Positions 22,445-31,863 of a stretch of 64,000 nt of DNA are shown here, one piece after another. The position numbers and the translations under genes were made by a program. This DNA is from Clostridiaceae bacterium (GTDB lineage Bacteria; Bacillota; Clostridia; DSM-8532), in the NCBI GenBank assembly GCA_012521705.1, contig JAAYLX010000039.1, forward strand, positions 24,975 through 88,974, given 5' to 3'. The number at the start of each line of letters is the position of its first letter. Position 1 is the first letter of the stretch. Under the pieces are notes generated by a model. The model saw only the letters and a list, made by a program, of their open reading frames with translations. It had not been told where the DNA came from and ran no database searches.

Positions 22445-23741
22445 TGCGCTTTATAAGAAGAAGCGCCTCCGCTTTATTGACAGGCCTTTGGGGAGTAAAA
22501 CCCGGAACCTGATATAGGCCGTCAATTAAACCGGAAACAAACAATTTTGCAAATTTGTCGGTGTCCTGGGAAGTGTCGAACTGGGAGACAGAGTCATGCA
22601 CATTATTAAACTCTTTATTGGTAACAGATATTTCACCAAATCCTCCGTACAGTTCCTTGAAACTGAAAATACTTACGGCAGCCATGTCATAAGTAAGGAC
22701 GCCTTCTTTTCCACAATCAAGTGTTGAATTAATTTTGGCTGTGTCAACACCCATGGCCTGGTCAAGAATTTGCAACCAGCTTTTCAATGTCAATGGGCCC
22801 TGTGATGAGGAATTATCGGCAAAAATTATTTCTTCCGCTTTTTTATAGGTCTCAAGCTTTTTGGCTGATTTTTTGTTATTTGATTTATTCATTTCGTTTA
22901 CCCAAAGGTAACATTCATTGAAAATGCTTTCAACCGAATATGCAGCCTGTGGATTTTCGCCTGCAAAAGGCTCATTGCTGACAGCGGAAGTCTCAAGAGC
23001 CGGATATCCGTAATTGGTCAAGATTCGGCAAAGCGTTGATATGGCTTCACTTCTGCTCAGATAATCTTTCGGACGGAAAAAATTGTTTTCATCAAGGGTA
23101 TAGTCCGTAAATCCTGAATAATATGCTTTGAGAATAAGACTTTTTTCATTTTGACCTACAGAATCAAGGTCAATAATTACATTTGAAGCGTCTGATGCTG
23201 TTTGTTCCTTTTCAGGAGTATAGCGTTCCGATAAAAGTTCCATCAGGATTGAAATCGCGAACTGCCTTTCGATATATCCGTCAGTATTGGTCGGGGTATA
23301 TTTTTTGAAAATATTATCATGCTTCTTTTCAGGTTTGAAAAGAAGCTGAATCAGTTTTGTCCATTCATCCCAGGCAACAGGTCCATGCGCGTTGTCCGGA
23401 CTTAAAAGTATAGTTCTTATAAAATCCGCTTCAGCGTCGCCTACATAATAAGAATTATCAGGATCAAGGTAAGGAATTAAAAGTTCACCCAATACATTTG
23501 TCTCGTTGTTAATTGGTGATGGTTCCGGAGTAAATCCGTCAGACGCTAAAGTTATGGGAGATGATATTAAGTTGGCAGAATGGCTTTTAGTATTGGATGA
23601 CTCATCAATCTCAATATATTTCCCACTGTCTGTTTCTGCACTGAACACTTGATTGTCTGATTTATTGTGGCATGATACAAGGAAGGCAGCACTTAAGATA
23701 AAGCCCATAATTACGATCGCCCTTAAAGTACCAGATCTCAT
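22428..23741 (-). CDS. Lipoprotein with degenerate S-layer-homology (SLH)-like repeats
   Basis: Lipobox AAFLVSC; SLH-like segments DENNFFRPKDYLSRSEAISTLCRIL and PGFTPQRPVNKAEALLLIKRIIE. Confidence 0.65.
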   Translation of the reverse strand: MRSGTLRAIVIMGFILSAAFLVSCHNKSDNQVFSAETDSGKYIEIDESSNTKSHSANLISSPITLASDGFTPEPSPINNETNVLGELLIPYLDPDNSYYVGDAEADFIRTILLSPDNAHGPVAWDEWTKLIQLLFKPEKKHDNIFKKYTPTNTDGYIERQFAISILMELLSERYTPEKEQTASDASNVIIDLDSVGQNEKSLILKAYYSGFTDYTLDENNFFRPKDYLSRSEAISTLCRILTNYGYPALETSAVSNEPFAGENPQAAYSVESIFNECYLWVNEMNKSNNKKSAKKLETYKKAEEIIFADNSSSQGPLTLKSWLQILDQAMGVDTAKINSTLDCGKEGVLTYDMAAVSIFSFKELYGGFGEISVTNKEFNNVHDSVSQFDTSQDTDKFAKLFVSGLIDGLYQVPGFTPQRPVNKAEALLLIKRIIEKS

Positions 23742-24035
23742 GTGTATTACTCCCGTAACTTATTGCCACATAATATTTATCGGCATCTTTTAACTAATCA
23801 TGATGTCATAACCAACATAATTACTGCACTGTCGATTAACTCCAAAGCCGGACGCCGTCAATATCTCAGGCATTGAAGCTCTAACTGGGAATTATGGATT
23901 TTAAATCGGTTATACTCTATTATACAACATGTTGAAGTATTTTGTTAAGAAAAGTGTTTTTTTGTGCAAAAAGACAATGCTATAATTCTGGTATAATGTA
24001 AAATGTAAATGCATATATGATTACATATCATCAGC

Positions 24036-24461
24036 ATGCAAAAAATCACAGACAGGAGAATAATAATGAACTACAGAATCAGGCGATTCATGGAAGGAAG
24101 ATACGGAGGGGACCATCTCTCCGTTGCACTTATAATTTTGTCAGTACTTCTGACTTTTGCGGGAAGCGTTTCGAAACTCATTTCACTGACTTTATTGAGT
24201 TACATTCCCATGGGGATTGTAGTTTGCAGGATGTTTTCAAGAAATATCGCAAAAAGGCAGAGGGAGAACTATAAATTTTACATGCTGATGCGCCCGGTTT
24301 ATATGTATTATAATAGAATAAAAAACCGGCTGAGAGATTCAAGGACTCACAGGATTTTCAGATGTCCTGACTGCAAGGCAAAATTAAGAGTTCCCAAGGG
24401 CAAGGGTAAGATAGCAATCACTTGCTCGGTATGCAGAACGGAGTTTATCAGAAAGACATAA
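24036..24461 (+). CDS. Small membrane protein with C-terminal zinc ribbon
   Basis: Two hydrophobic segments; FRCPDCKAKLRVPKGKGKIAITCSVCRTEF; likely start at 24066 (MNYRIRRFMEG). Confidence 0.7.
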   Translation: MQKITDRRIIMNYRIRRFMEGRYGGDHLSVALIILSVLLTFAGSVSKLISLTLLSYIPMGIVVCRMFSRNIAKRQRENYKFYMLMRPVYMYYNRIKNRLRDSRTHRIFRCPDCKAKLRVPKGKGKIAITCSVCRTEFIRKT

Positions 24462-24518
24462 GTATTACATTTCTTATTAATAGACCTGAATTAAGAATAA
24501 AATATAATAGTATATAAT

Positions 24519-24552
24519 AAAACAAGGCAGGAAATTAATCCTGCCTTGTTTT
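24519..24552. terminator. Bidirectional terminator
   Basis: AAAACAAGGCAGGA-aattaa-TCCTGCCTTGTTTT. Confidence 0.85.
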
Positions 24553-24553
24553 A

Positions 24554-25276
24554 TTATAATACTCTTCTTGAGCCTATATAATGTTCAGTATAATAACTTG
24601 AAGTGAGGCTTGAGATAATTACCTTGCCCGAGCCTGAACTTGCATGGATAAACTCGTTATTGCCAAGGTATATACCTACGTGGGACGGACCTGCCTTATA
24701 TGTCTCAAAGAAAACCAGATCCCCTGGCTTCAGGTTAGCCTTTGAAACGCCCGAGCCTGCATTGTACTGGTCCGAAGTTACTCTTGGAAGAGTAATTCCG
24801 TTCTTGCCATACACATAACTGATAAATCCGGAACAGTCAAACCCTGAAGGTGATGTTCCACCCCAAACATAGGGCACTCCAAGATAGCTCTTTGCGGTAT
24901 TTGTTATGGCAGTGGCTTTACTTGAAAACGGTGCTGATGTCGTTGTAGCTTTGGGAGTAGTCTTGGGAGTGGCTTTGGTGGTGGCTTTAGGAGTGGTTGT
25001 AGCCTTTGCAGCAACCTTAGATTTTGTCTGCGGGGTAGCTGTCGAGGTTGGTTTGGGTGTTGCCTTTTGTTCAACTTCCGGCGTGGCTGTATTTTCTGCG
25101 GCCACGTTATTTTCCTCAGACTTTACCTGAATATCAGCCAAAACTGAAGGTGATTCGGACGGTAGTGCCACCTCACTCAGTCCTGCAGTATCTTTTGACC
25201 CTGCATACATGTTTGTTGTGTATATTGTCAATATAAATAAAAGAGCTGACGCTCCAACAGTATACCATTTTTTCAT
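24554..25276 (-). CDS. Secreted NlpC/P60 (C40) peptidoglycan endopeptidase
   Basis: AKSYLGVPYVWGGTSPSGFDCSGFISYVYGKNG...GDLVFFETYKAGPSHVGIYLGNNEFIHAS; signal peptide; T/K/P/A-rich linker. Confidence 0.93.
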   Translation of the reverse strand: MKKWYTVGASALLFILTIYTTNMYAGSKDTAGLSEVALPSESPSVLADIQVKSEENNVAAENTATPEVEQKATPKPTSTATPQTKSKVAAKATTTPKATTKATPKTTPKATTTSAPFSSKATAITNTAKSYLGVPYVWGGTSPSGFDCSGFISYVYGKNGITLPRVTSDQYNAGSGVSKANLKPGDLVFFETYKAGPSHVGIYLGNNEFIHASSGSGKVIISSLTSSYYTEHYIGSRRVL

Positions 25277-25299
25277 AGCTTTACTCCTTTCTGTAGTAC

Positions 25300-25420
25300 A
25301 TGCTTACGCCGACATTGGAAAAGAGGTCGACCCGTTTGTACGGTTTTTGGCCTTAAGGCCATACCCCTTATGGGAATTCCCTTACTCACATAGTGAATTA
25401 AGTGTTTTTCGGGGCACGCC
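25300..25420 (-). promoter_or_regulatory. Structured 5' leader (candidate riboswitch/attenuator) of the NlpC/P60 gene
   Basis: Promoter TTGAAC (25446-25451), 18 nt, TACAAT (25422-25427) on minus strand; leader with closing helix UGCCCCGA/UCGGCGUA and several internal hairpins. Confidence 0.6.
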
Positions 25421-25668
25421 CATTGTAAATGAGAAACCTGTTATGGTTCAACCAGTAAATATTGTAAATATCTTATAATTCACTGATGACGCACCTTAAC
25501 ACGGGGAAAAATTATTGAAAATAATCTGAAAATAATACACAGACTAAGAAAAATGAGATTTATTTTTGTAAATATAAAAATAAATCTGTATTTTAATTGA
25601 TTAATCCATATGTTTTTTGTATAATCGTTCTCACAAACAAGCATTATAAAAGTCGAGGGGTTGGTTAA

Positions 25669-26868
25669 ATGGGTAAAGCATTAATTATTGGCGCTGGCGG
25701 CGTTGGAAGTGTTGTTGTACACAAATGCGTCCAAAACTCTGAGGTTTTCAGTGAAATTTGTATTGCCAGCAGGTCCATAGAAAAATGTAATGCATTAAAA
25801 AATAAACTGGACGGCGGACCGGTGAAAATTCAAACTGCACAGGTTGATGCCGATGATACAAATCAGGTTATTGCTTTAATTGAGAAATTTAAGCCTGAGG
25901 TTGTTATCAACGTTGCTCTGCCCTATCAGGATTTAAGCATAATGGATGCTTGTCTTGCGACAGGTGTGCATTATCTGGATACAGCCAATTATGAGCCACC
26001 CGAAACTCCCAAGTTCGAATACAAGTGGCAATGGGCTTACAAAGAAAAGTATGAAAAGGCTGGAATTACCGCGGTATTGGGCAGCGGATTCGACCCGGGT
26101 GTAACCGGCGTTTTCTGCGCATACGCACAAAAACATTATTTTGATGAAATACATTATATCGATATTTTGGATTGCAACGCGGGAGACCATGGATATCCCT
26201 TTGCAACCAATTTCAATCCCGAAATTAATATCAGGGAAGTAACCGCCAAGGGCAGATACTACGAAAATGGCAAATGGGTGGAAACCGAGCCGCTGGAGTT
26301 TAAGAGGGTTTATGATTTTCCCGAAGTTGGGCCCAAAGACATGTATCTGTTATATCATGAAGAACTTGAATCCCTCGCAGTAAATATAAAAGGTGTAAAG
26401 AGAATAAGATTCTGGATGACATTCTCGGAGAGATATCTCACTCACCTCCGGGTTCTTCAGAACGTAGGCATGACTTCAATTGAGCCAATTGAATTCGAAG
26501 GCAAGATGATTCAGCCCTTGCAGTTTCTGAAGGCTGTTCTTCCTGACCCTGCGTCACTGGGACCCAGAACAAAAGGAAAAACCAATATCGGATGCATAAT
26601 CCAGGGTATCAAGGATGGAAAACCAAGAACCTACTATGTTTACAATGTCTGCGACCATGAAGAGTGCTACAGGGAGGTAGGTTCCCAGGCAGTCTCCTAT
26701 ACAACAGGAGTTCCTGCAATGATTGGTGCATCACTCATTTTGCAGGGTAAATGGAGAAAACCCGGTGTATATAATGTGGAAGAATTTGATCCCGATCCGT
26801 TTATGGAAGCACTCAATAAATTTGGTCTGCCATGGAAAGAAGATTTTTCACCAACACTTGTAGATTGA
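25669..26868 (+). CDS. Carboxynorspermidine dehydrogenase (saccharopine dehydrogenase family)
   Basis: KALIIGAGGVGSVVVHKC...LGSGFDPGVTGVFCAYAQKHYFDEI; adjacent to nspC. Confidence 0.88.
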   Translation: MGKALIIGAGGVGSVVVHKCVQNSEVFSEICIASRSIEKCNALKNKLDGGPVKIQTAQVDADDTNQVIALIEKFKPEVVINVALPYQDLSIMDACLATGVHYLDTANYEPPETPKFEYKWQWAYKEKYEKAGITAVLGSGFDPGVTGVFCAYAQKHYFDEIHYIDILDCNAGDHGYPFATNFNPEINIREVTAKGRYYENGKWVETEPLEFKRVYDFPEVGPKDMYLLYHEELESLAVNIKGVKRIRFWMTFSERYLTHLRVLQNVGMTSIEPIEFEGKMIQPLQFLKAVLPDPASLGPRTKGKTNIGCIIQGIKDGKPRTYYVYNVCDHEECYREVGSQAVSYTTGVPAMIGASLILQGKWRKPGVYNVEEFDPDPFMEALNKFGLPWKEDFSPTLVD

Positions 26869-26877
26869 GGTAGATAG

Positions 26878-28014
26878 ATGAACTCAGCGTTTAAATCATG
26901 TCCCACGCCATGCTATGTTGTGGATGAAGGATTACTCGAAAAGAATCTGAAAATACTGCATTCTGTACAGGAACGTACAGGATGCAGTATTCTGCTTGCT
27001 TTAAAGGGCTTTTCCATGTTTTCTACTTTCCCGCTGATAGGAAAGTATCTTAAAGGAATTACTGCAAGCTCTCTTTTTGAAGCAAGACTTGGCTATGAAA
27101 AAATGGGCAAGGAAGTTCATATATACGCACCTGCCTATATTGAAGAAGACTTTGATGATATCGTAAAATACTGTGACCATATAGTATTTAATTCCTTTGA
27201 TCAGTGGAGAAAATACAAGGATAAGGTAAAGAATTCCGGCAAAAAGATCGAATGCGGAATTCGTGTCAACCCCGAATATTCTGAAATAAAAACTCCTATC
27301 TATAACCCGTGTTATAAGAATTCGAGACTGGGTGTCACCCTGTCAAACTTCAGACCGGATGAACTGGACGGAATTGACGGTCTCCACTTCCATACCATGT
27401 GTGAACAGAACTCGGACACACTTGAAAGGACAATCAAAATAGTTGATGAGAAGTTTGGAGAATACATCAAAAAGATGAAGTGGATTAACATGGGAGGAGG
27501 ACACCATATTACCCGCCCGGACTACGACATTGAGACCCTTATTCGCTGCATTATGTTTTTCAGGGACAAGTACGGAGTTGATGTATATCTCGAACCCGGA
27601 GAAGCAATAGCTCTGAATACCGGATTCCTTGTGGCAAAGGTCCTTGACATTGTGAATAATGGCATGGACATTGCGATACTGGATACATCCGCTGCGTGCC
27701 ACATGCCAGATGTTCTGGAAATGCCATACAGACCTGAAATAATCGGCGCCGGTAAGCCTGATGAGAAAAAGTATACATACAGACTTGGAGGACTGACCTG
27801 TCTTGCAGGAGACGTCATAGGAGACTACTCCTTTGATGAACCATTAAAACCAGGAGACAGGCTGGTATTTTGCGATATGGCTCATTATACAATGGTTAAG
27901 AACAATATGTTCAATGGTGTCAACCTGCCTTCAATAGCTCTTTACAATGAGAAAGACGGGTTAAGGGTAGTCAGGAAATTCGGCTACGAAGATTATTGTT
28001 CAAGACTCTCATAA
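26878..28014 (+). CDS. nspC: Carboxynorspermidine decarboxylase
   Basis: PCYVVDEGLLEKNLKIL...ALKGFSMFSTFPLIGKYLKGITASSLFEARLG; HTMCEQNSDTLERT; alanine-racemase fold type III PLP decarboxylase. Confidence 0.9.
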   Translation: MNSAFKSCPTPCYVVDEGLLEKNLKILHSVQERTGCSILLALKGFSMFSTFPLIGKYLKGITASSLFEARLGYEKMGKEVHIYAPAYIEEDFDDIVKYCDHIVFNSFDQWRKYKDKVKNSGKKIECGIRVNPEYSEIKTPIYNPCYKNSRLGVTLSNFRPDELDGIDGLHFHTMCEQNSDTLERTIKIVDEKFGEYIKKMKWINMGGGHHITRPDYDIETLIRCIMFFRDKYGVDVYLEPGEAIALNTGFLVAKVLDIVNNGMDIAILDTSAACHMPDVLEMPYRPEIIGAGKPDEKKYTYRLGGLTCLAGDVIGDYSFDEPLKPGDRLVFCDMAHYTMVKNNMFNGVNLPSIALYNEKDGLRVVRKFGYEDYCSRLS

Positions 28015-28051
28015 ATTTCACTGTAAAACAGCAACATTTCAATGAAGTGAT

Positions 28052-28072
28052 ACCCCCTCATTTTGAGGGGGT
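28052..28072 (+). terminator. Terminator after nspC
   Basis: ACCCCCTCA-ttt-TGAGGGGGT then T-rich. Confidence 0.75.
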
Positions 28073-28210
28073 TAATTATTTGAGGCATCTGTGAATATCA
28101 AATAAAGAATTTATAAGTTTGTCGCTGTACTTCAATATGCAATGAAGAGTAAGGATCAATCAGGAAATTAAATCCCGGCGAACAGGAGGGTCGCGTTCTT
28201 CATAACTTGT

Positions 28211-28990
28211 ATGGGAATACTTTTTGTGGTGAGTAAAATGCACCCTTATTCAAATGGACTCATTCTGTACACAATACGGCCGAATGATACACTATATACG
28301 CTCTCACAACGCTTTGGAACTACTGTTCAGGCAATAATCGCCGCAAATCCCGGTGTAGATCTTAGAATACTTTATATAGGACAAAAGATTTATATTCCAT
28401 ATAATTACAATAACCCCAATCCTAATAACTACAACCAACAACCCATGATAACCGAGGCTGAATTTGCATTCAGCAATCTTATACGCATGCTGTGGGAACA
28501 GCATATTACCTGGACGAGACTGGCAATCATCAGCATGGTTTTTGATTTGCCGGATGTTGACCTTGTGATAAACCGCCTTTTGAGGAATCCCAGTGATTTT
28601 GCGGCAGCCTTTCAACCTTATTTTGGGGAGGAGACAGCTTCAAGGTTTGCCGATTTATTGAGACGGCACCTGGTGCTTGCCGCCCAGCTTGTGAATCAGG
28701 CCAAAGCTGGAGACAGCATGGCTGCAGCAGAAACTGAAAGAATCTGGTATGACAATGCACGAGAAATTGCAGCTTTTTTAGCAAGCATAAACCCGTACTG
28801 GTCCAGGCAGGAATGGGAGGACATGTACTTTGACCATCTGAGTCTTGTAAAAGCCGAAGCGGTAGAAATGCTCAATCAGAATTATTTATCTGAAATAAAC
28901 CTTTATGATGAAATGGAAAGACAGGCTTTAACCATGGCTGATGTAATGACGAGAGGCTTTGTCATGCTGTTCCCGGAACGATTCAGATAA
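28211..28990 (+). CDS. LysM-domain protein with C-terminal helical domain of unknown function
   Basis: YTIRPNDTLYTLSQRFGTTVQAIIAANPGVDLRILYIGQKIYIP is one LysM; the remainder is unassigned; start uncertain. Confidence 0.8.
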   Translation: MGILFVVSKMHPYSNGLILYTIRPNDTLYTLSQRFGTTVQAIIAANPGVDLRILYIGQKIYIPYNYNNPNPNNYNQQPMITEAEFAFSNLIRMLWEQHITWTRLAIISMVFDLPDVDLVINRLLRNPSDFAAAFQPYFGEETASRFADLLRRHLVLAAQLVNQAKAGDSMAAAETERIWYDNAREIAAFLASINPYWSRQEWEDMYFDHLSLVKAEAVEMLNQNYLSEINLYDEMERQALTMADVMTRGFVMLFPERFR

Positions 28991-29104
28991 AATTTCCAAT
29001 AATAACCATGGCTTTCATAGTAAATTTTTTTCTGACTACTTTAATTTAAATCTACAGAAAATAATGTTGAATTATATCGAAGAAGAAAGGAGGAAAGAAT
29101 TACT

Positions 29105-29542
29105 ATGAAAGTCAGAGATATAATGACAAAAGAAGTGGCCTGCGTTAGTCCTGACTGTAAAGTAATTGAGGCTGCACAGCTTATGCAGAAACACAATGTG
29201 GGTTCAATACCTGTGTGCGATCAGTCCGGAGTCGTTGGAATTGTTACTGACAGAGATATTGTTGTGCGCAATATTGCTCATGGCAAGAGTCCTCAGGAAA
29301 CTCCTGTGCGGGATGTAATGACCGGACAGGTGAATACTGCCACCCCTGATATGGATGTGAATGATGTAACCAAAATGATGGCTAACCATAAAATCAGAAG
29401 GATTCCGGTTGTTGAAAACAACAAGATAGTCGGGATGGTAGCATTGGGTGATATAGCAACCCAGAATCAGTTTAATTTTGAAGCTTCCGAAGCACTTTCA
29501 GAGATTTCAACACCTGCAAAACCCGAGCAATTGAACAAATAA
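29105..29542 (+). CDS. CBS-pair domain protein
   Basis: VRDIMTKEVACVSPDCKVIEAAQLMQKHNVGSIPVCD...VRDVMTGQVNTATPDMDVNDVTKMMANHKIRRIPVVE. Confidence 0.92.
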   Translation: MKVRDIMTKEVACVSPDCKVIEAAQLMQKHNVGSIPVCDQSGVVGIVTDRDIVVRNIAHGKSPQETPVRDVMTGQVNTATPDMDVNDVTKMMANHKIRRIPVVENNKIVGMVALGDIATQNQFNFEASEALSEISTPAKPEQLNK

Positions 29543-29558
29543 CATATCAATAAGTAGG

Positions 29559-29585
29559 GCAGGAAAAGTAAAAAACTTTTCCTGC
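29559..29585 (+). terminator. Terminator after CBS gene
   Basis: GCAGGAAAAGT-loop-ACTTTTCCTGC + T7. Confidence 0.85.
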
Positions 29586-29723
29586 TTTTTTTGTACATGT
29601 ACCTAACCACCAAAATCCACAGAAGCCCTTCGTTGAACCATATTACGTTCACCTAAAATTCAGATAACGACAAAATTTGACAAATTTCTACAAATTTTTA
29701 TCGAAATGATTGCATGTAAGTTG

Positions 29724-29754
29724 TTGACATTGACGCAACGTAAAGCTTTACCAT
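29724..29754 (+). promoter_or_regulatory. MerR-type promoter with long (19 bp) spacer
   Basis: TTGACA (29724-29729), 19 nt containing GTAAAGCTTTAC overlap, TACCAT (29749-29754). Confidence 0.6.
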
Positions 29755-29775
29755 AGAGTCAGGAGGGGTGAGAAC

Positions 29776-30546
29776 ATGGAATACACAGTGCAAAAGCTCG
29801 CAAATATGGCGGGGATAAGCACAAGAACACTGAGATACTATGACGAAATTGGAATTCTTAAGCCGGCAAGAATCAATTCGTCAGGTTACAGGATTTATGG
29901 CAAGGATGAAGTTGACCGTCTTCAGCAAATTTTGTTCTACAGGGAATTAGGATTGGGACTTGACGAAATAAAAAGTATCGTTACCTCACCTGCCTTCGAC
30001 AGAGCAAAGGCGCTTAAGGAGCACAGAGTCAAACTTCTTGCAAAGCGCAGCCAGCTGGATTTGCTTATAAAAAATGTTGAGAAAACAATAGCTGAAACAG
30101 AAGGGAGAATGAAAATGAGTGACAAAGAAAAATTTGAAGGCTTCAAGCAAAAGCTTATTGATGAAAATGAAAGAAAATATGGGACCGAAATACGGGAGAA
30201 ATATGGTGAAGACACAGTTGAAAAATCCAATGAACATTTCAGGAACATGACCAAAGAAGAGTACGACCGTATGGTAAACCTGGAAAAAGAAATGCGGAAG
30301 ACTCTGGCAGAAGCTATCAAGACCAATGACCCGGCAGGGGAACTTGCACAGAAGGCCGCAGATCTTCACAGACAGTGGATCACATGCTGCTGGGGACAAT
30401 ATAATCCGGAGGCTCATGCTGGAGTTGCCCAGATGTATGTGGATGATGAAAGATTCACTCAATACTATGACAAGGATCAGCCAGGAACAGCAAAGTTTTT
30501 AAGAGATGCCGTTCTTGTCTATACATCAAATTACAGGAACAACTAA
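29776..30546 (+). CDS. MerR family regulator with TipAS-like effector domain
   Basis: YTVQKLANMAGISTRTLRYYDEIGILKPARINSSGYRIYG; C-terminal QWITCCWGQYNPEAHAGVAQMYVDDERFTQYYD (TipAS). Confidence 0.9.
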   Translation: MEYTVQKLANMAGISTRTLRYYDEIGILKPARINSSGYRIYGKDEVDRLQQILFYRELGLGLDEIKSIVTSPAFDRAKALKEHRVKLLAKRSQLDLLIKNVEKTIAETEGRMKMSDKEKFEGFKQKLIDENERKYGTEIREKYGEDTVEKSNEHFRNMTKEEYDRMVNLEKEMRKTLAEAIKTNDPAGELAQKAADLHRQWITCCWGQYNPEAHAGVAQMYVDDERFTQYYDKDQPGTAKFLRDAVLVYTSNYRNN

Positions 30547-30591
30547 TATAAGCAATAATCAAACGGATGAAAAATAAATTCAGCAAAATAA

Positions 30592-30631
30592 AGGGCTGCC
30601 TCTTGAATAGTATTTGGTTCAGGACAGCCCT
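30592..30631. terminator. Hairpin between convergent tipA-like gene and small lipoprotein
   Basis: AGGGCTG...CAGCCCT inverted repeat. Confidence 0.5.
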
Positions 30632-30659
30632 GACTTTATTATTAGGTTTTTTAGTTATG

Positions 30660-30908
30660 TCATGGCGTCTCCATAGGCTCTCCAGTTGTTTCAGGAGTTA
30701 CTGTAGGCAAAATGTCCTCTGTCGGCATCGGACTTGTCTCCGGCGGTGTTTCCAGAGGTTCCATTGTCTCTCCGGGTGTTTCTGTCGCCGGTGGGGTTGG
30801 AGAAGGGCTTTTTTTATCTTTGTCGGGGTTGCAGCCAACAGCTATTGATATGATAAGAATTAAAGAGAATATTAAGGTTACTGTTTTAAAACAACCTTTC
30901 ATACGCAT
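30660..30908 (-). CDS. Small putative lipoprotein with Pro/Thr/Glu-rich tail
   Basis: MKGCFKTVTLIFSLILIISIAVGCNPDKDKKSPSPTPPATETPGETMEP; lipobox ISIAVGC. Confidence 0.7.
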   Translation of the reverse strand: MRMKGCFKTVTLIFSLILIISIAVGCNPDKDKKSPSPTPPATETPGETMEPLETPPETSPMPTEDILPTVTPETTGEPMETP

Positions 30909-31118
30909 TCCTCCATGATAAGTAGTTTAAGTCTCTATAGATTATTTCCTGAAAACCTATAATTAACTCATAAAGGAAATTTCCTTTTTATGGTATCTAA
31001 TAATTCTTTTCTTTCTTTTATTACTTTTATTAACTGTGATTGTATTAATTTTTAGGTGCGGCAAGGCTTTTGCCCGTTGCATAGAATAGTATGAGAAAAA
31101 AGTTTTGAAGGAGATACC

Positions 31119-31736
31119 ATGCATCATAACAATTGGAATACTTTATCCCGCATGCCAACTTCACTTTCTGTAAATAACCCGTATGCCTATTCAGAAAATT
31201 TCTATATTCCAGTCCATAACATGCCGAACCATATGCCGCATGTTGATCCGCAGATGGGCTTCACCCCGTATACATCTCCCATTCCGGTCCAGTTGCAGGA
31301 GATTTATTCATATCCCCAGAATTTGCAGACAGCTTTGGAAATGATAGAAGAAGCTGTCCAGGGTGAAGGTGAAGACAGGGTGTTCTATCAGCATTTAATA
31401 AGTATGGCGCCCTCTGAGCAGGACAAGGAAATAATACGGGGAATCAGAGACGATGAAGTAAAGCATGCAGAGCTGTTCAGGCAGATTTACAGTCAGCTTA
31501 CAGGAAGACTGCTTCCTTATCCGGAGGATGTATCAGTCAAGCCTCCCGCTTCATATTGTGACGGCCTCAAAAAGGCTATAACAGGTGAACAAAGTGCAGT
31601 TGAAAGGTATCGCAGAATTTTATACGCCATGGAAAACAGAATCCATGTAAATATGATGACAGAGATTATCACAGATGAACTGCGGCACGGGATCCTGTAC
31701 AATTATCTATATGCCAAAAATAACTGCAGGGTATAG
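31119..31736 (+). CDS. Ferritin-like domain protein
   Basis: Repeated helix motifs IEEAVQGEGEDRVFYQHLISMAPSEQDKEIIRGIRDDEVKHAELF and ITGEQSAVERYRRILYAMENRIHVNMMTEIITDELRHGILY. Confidence 0.75.
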   Translation: MHHNNWNTLSRMPTSLSVNNPYAYSENFYIPVHNMPNHMPHVDPQMGFTPYTSPIPVQLQEIYSYPQNLQTALEMIEEAVQGEGEDRVFYQHLISMAPSEQDKEIIRGIRDDEVKHAELFRQIYSQLTGRLLPYPEDVSVKPPASYCDGLKKAITGEQSAVERYRRILYAMENRIHVNMMTEIITDELRHGILYNYLYAKNNCRV

Positions 31737-31863
31737 ACTAAGGCTATTATGGTTGTTTGATAAATGGTTAAGTCATTTGAAGCTATAAAGGCTTCTTTTT
31801 TTATTTCAGACTACATTAATTAAGACCATTTAACATATTTGCGGCGTCCTTCGGACCTTTATA

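Noticed and set aside
24906-25130. 74-aa ORF rich in VALGV repeats
   Set aside because: Antisense of the T/K/A/P linker of the NlpC/P60 protein
30567-30848. 93-aa plus-strand ORF opposite the small lipoprotein
   Set aside because: Low-complexity shadow of the Pro/Thr-rich minus-strand lipoprotein
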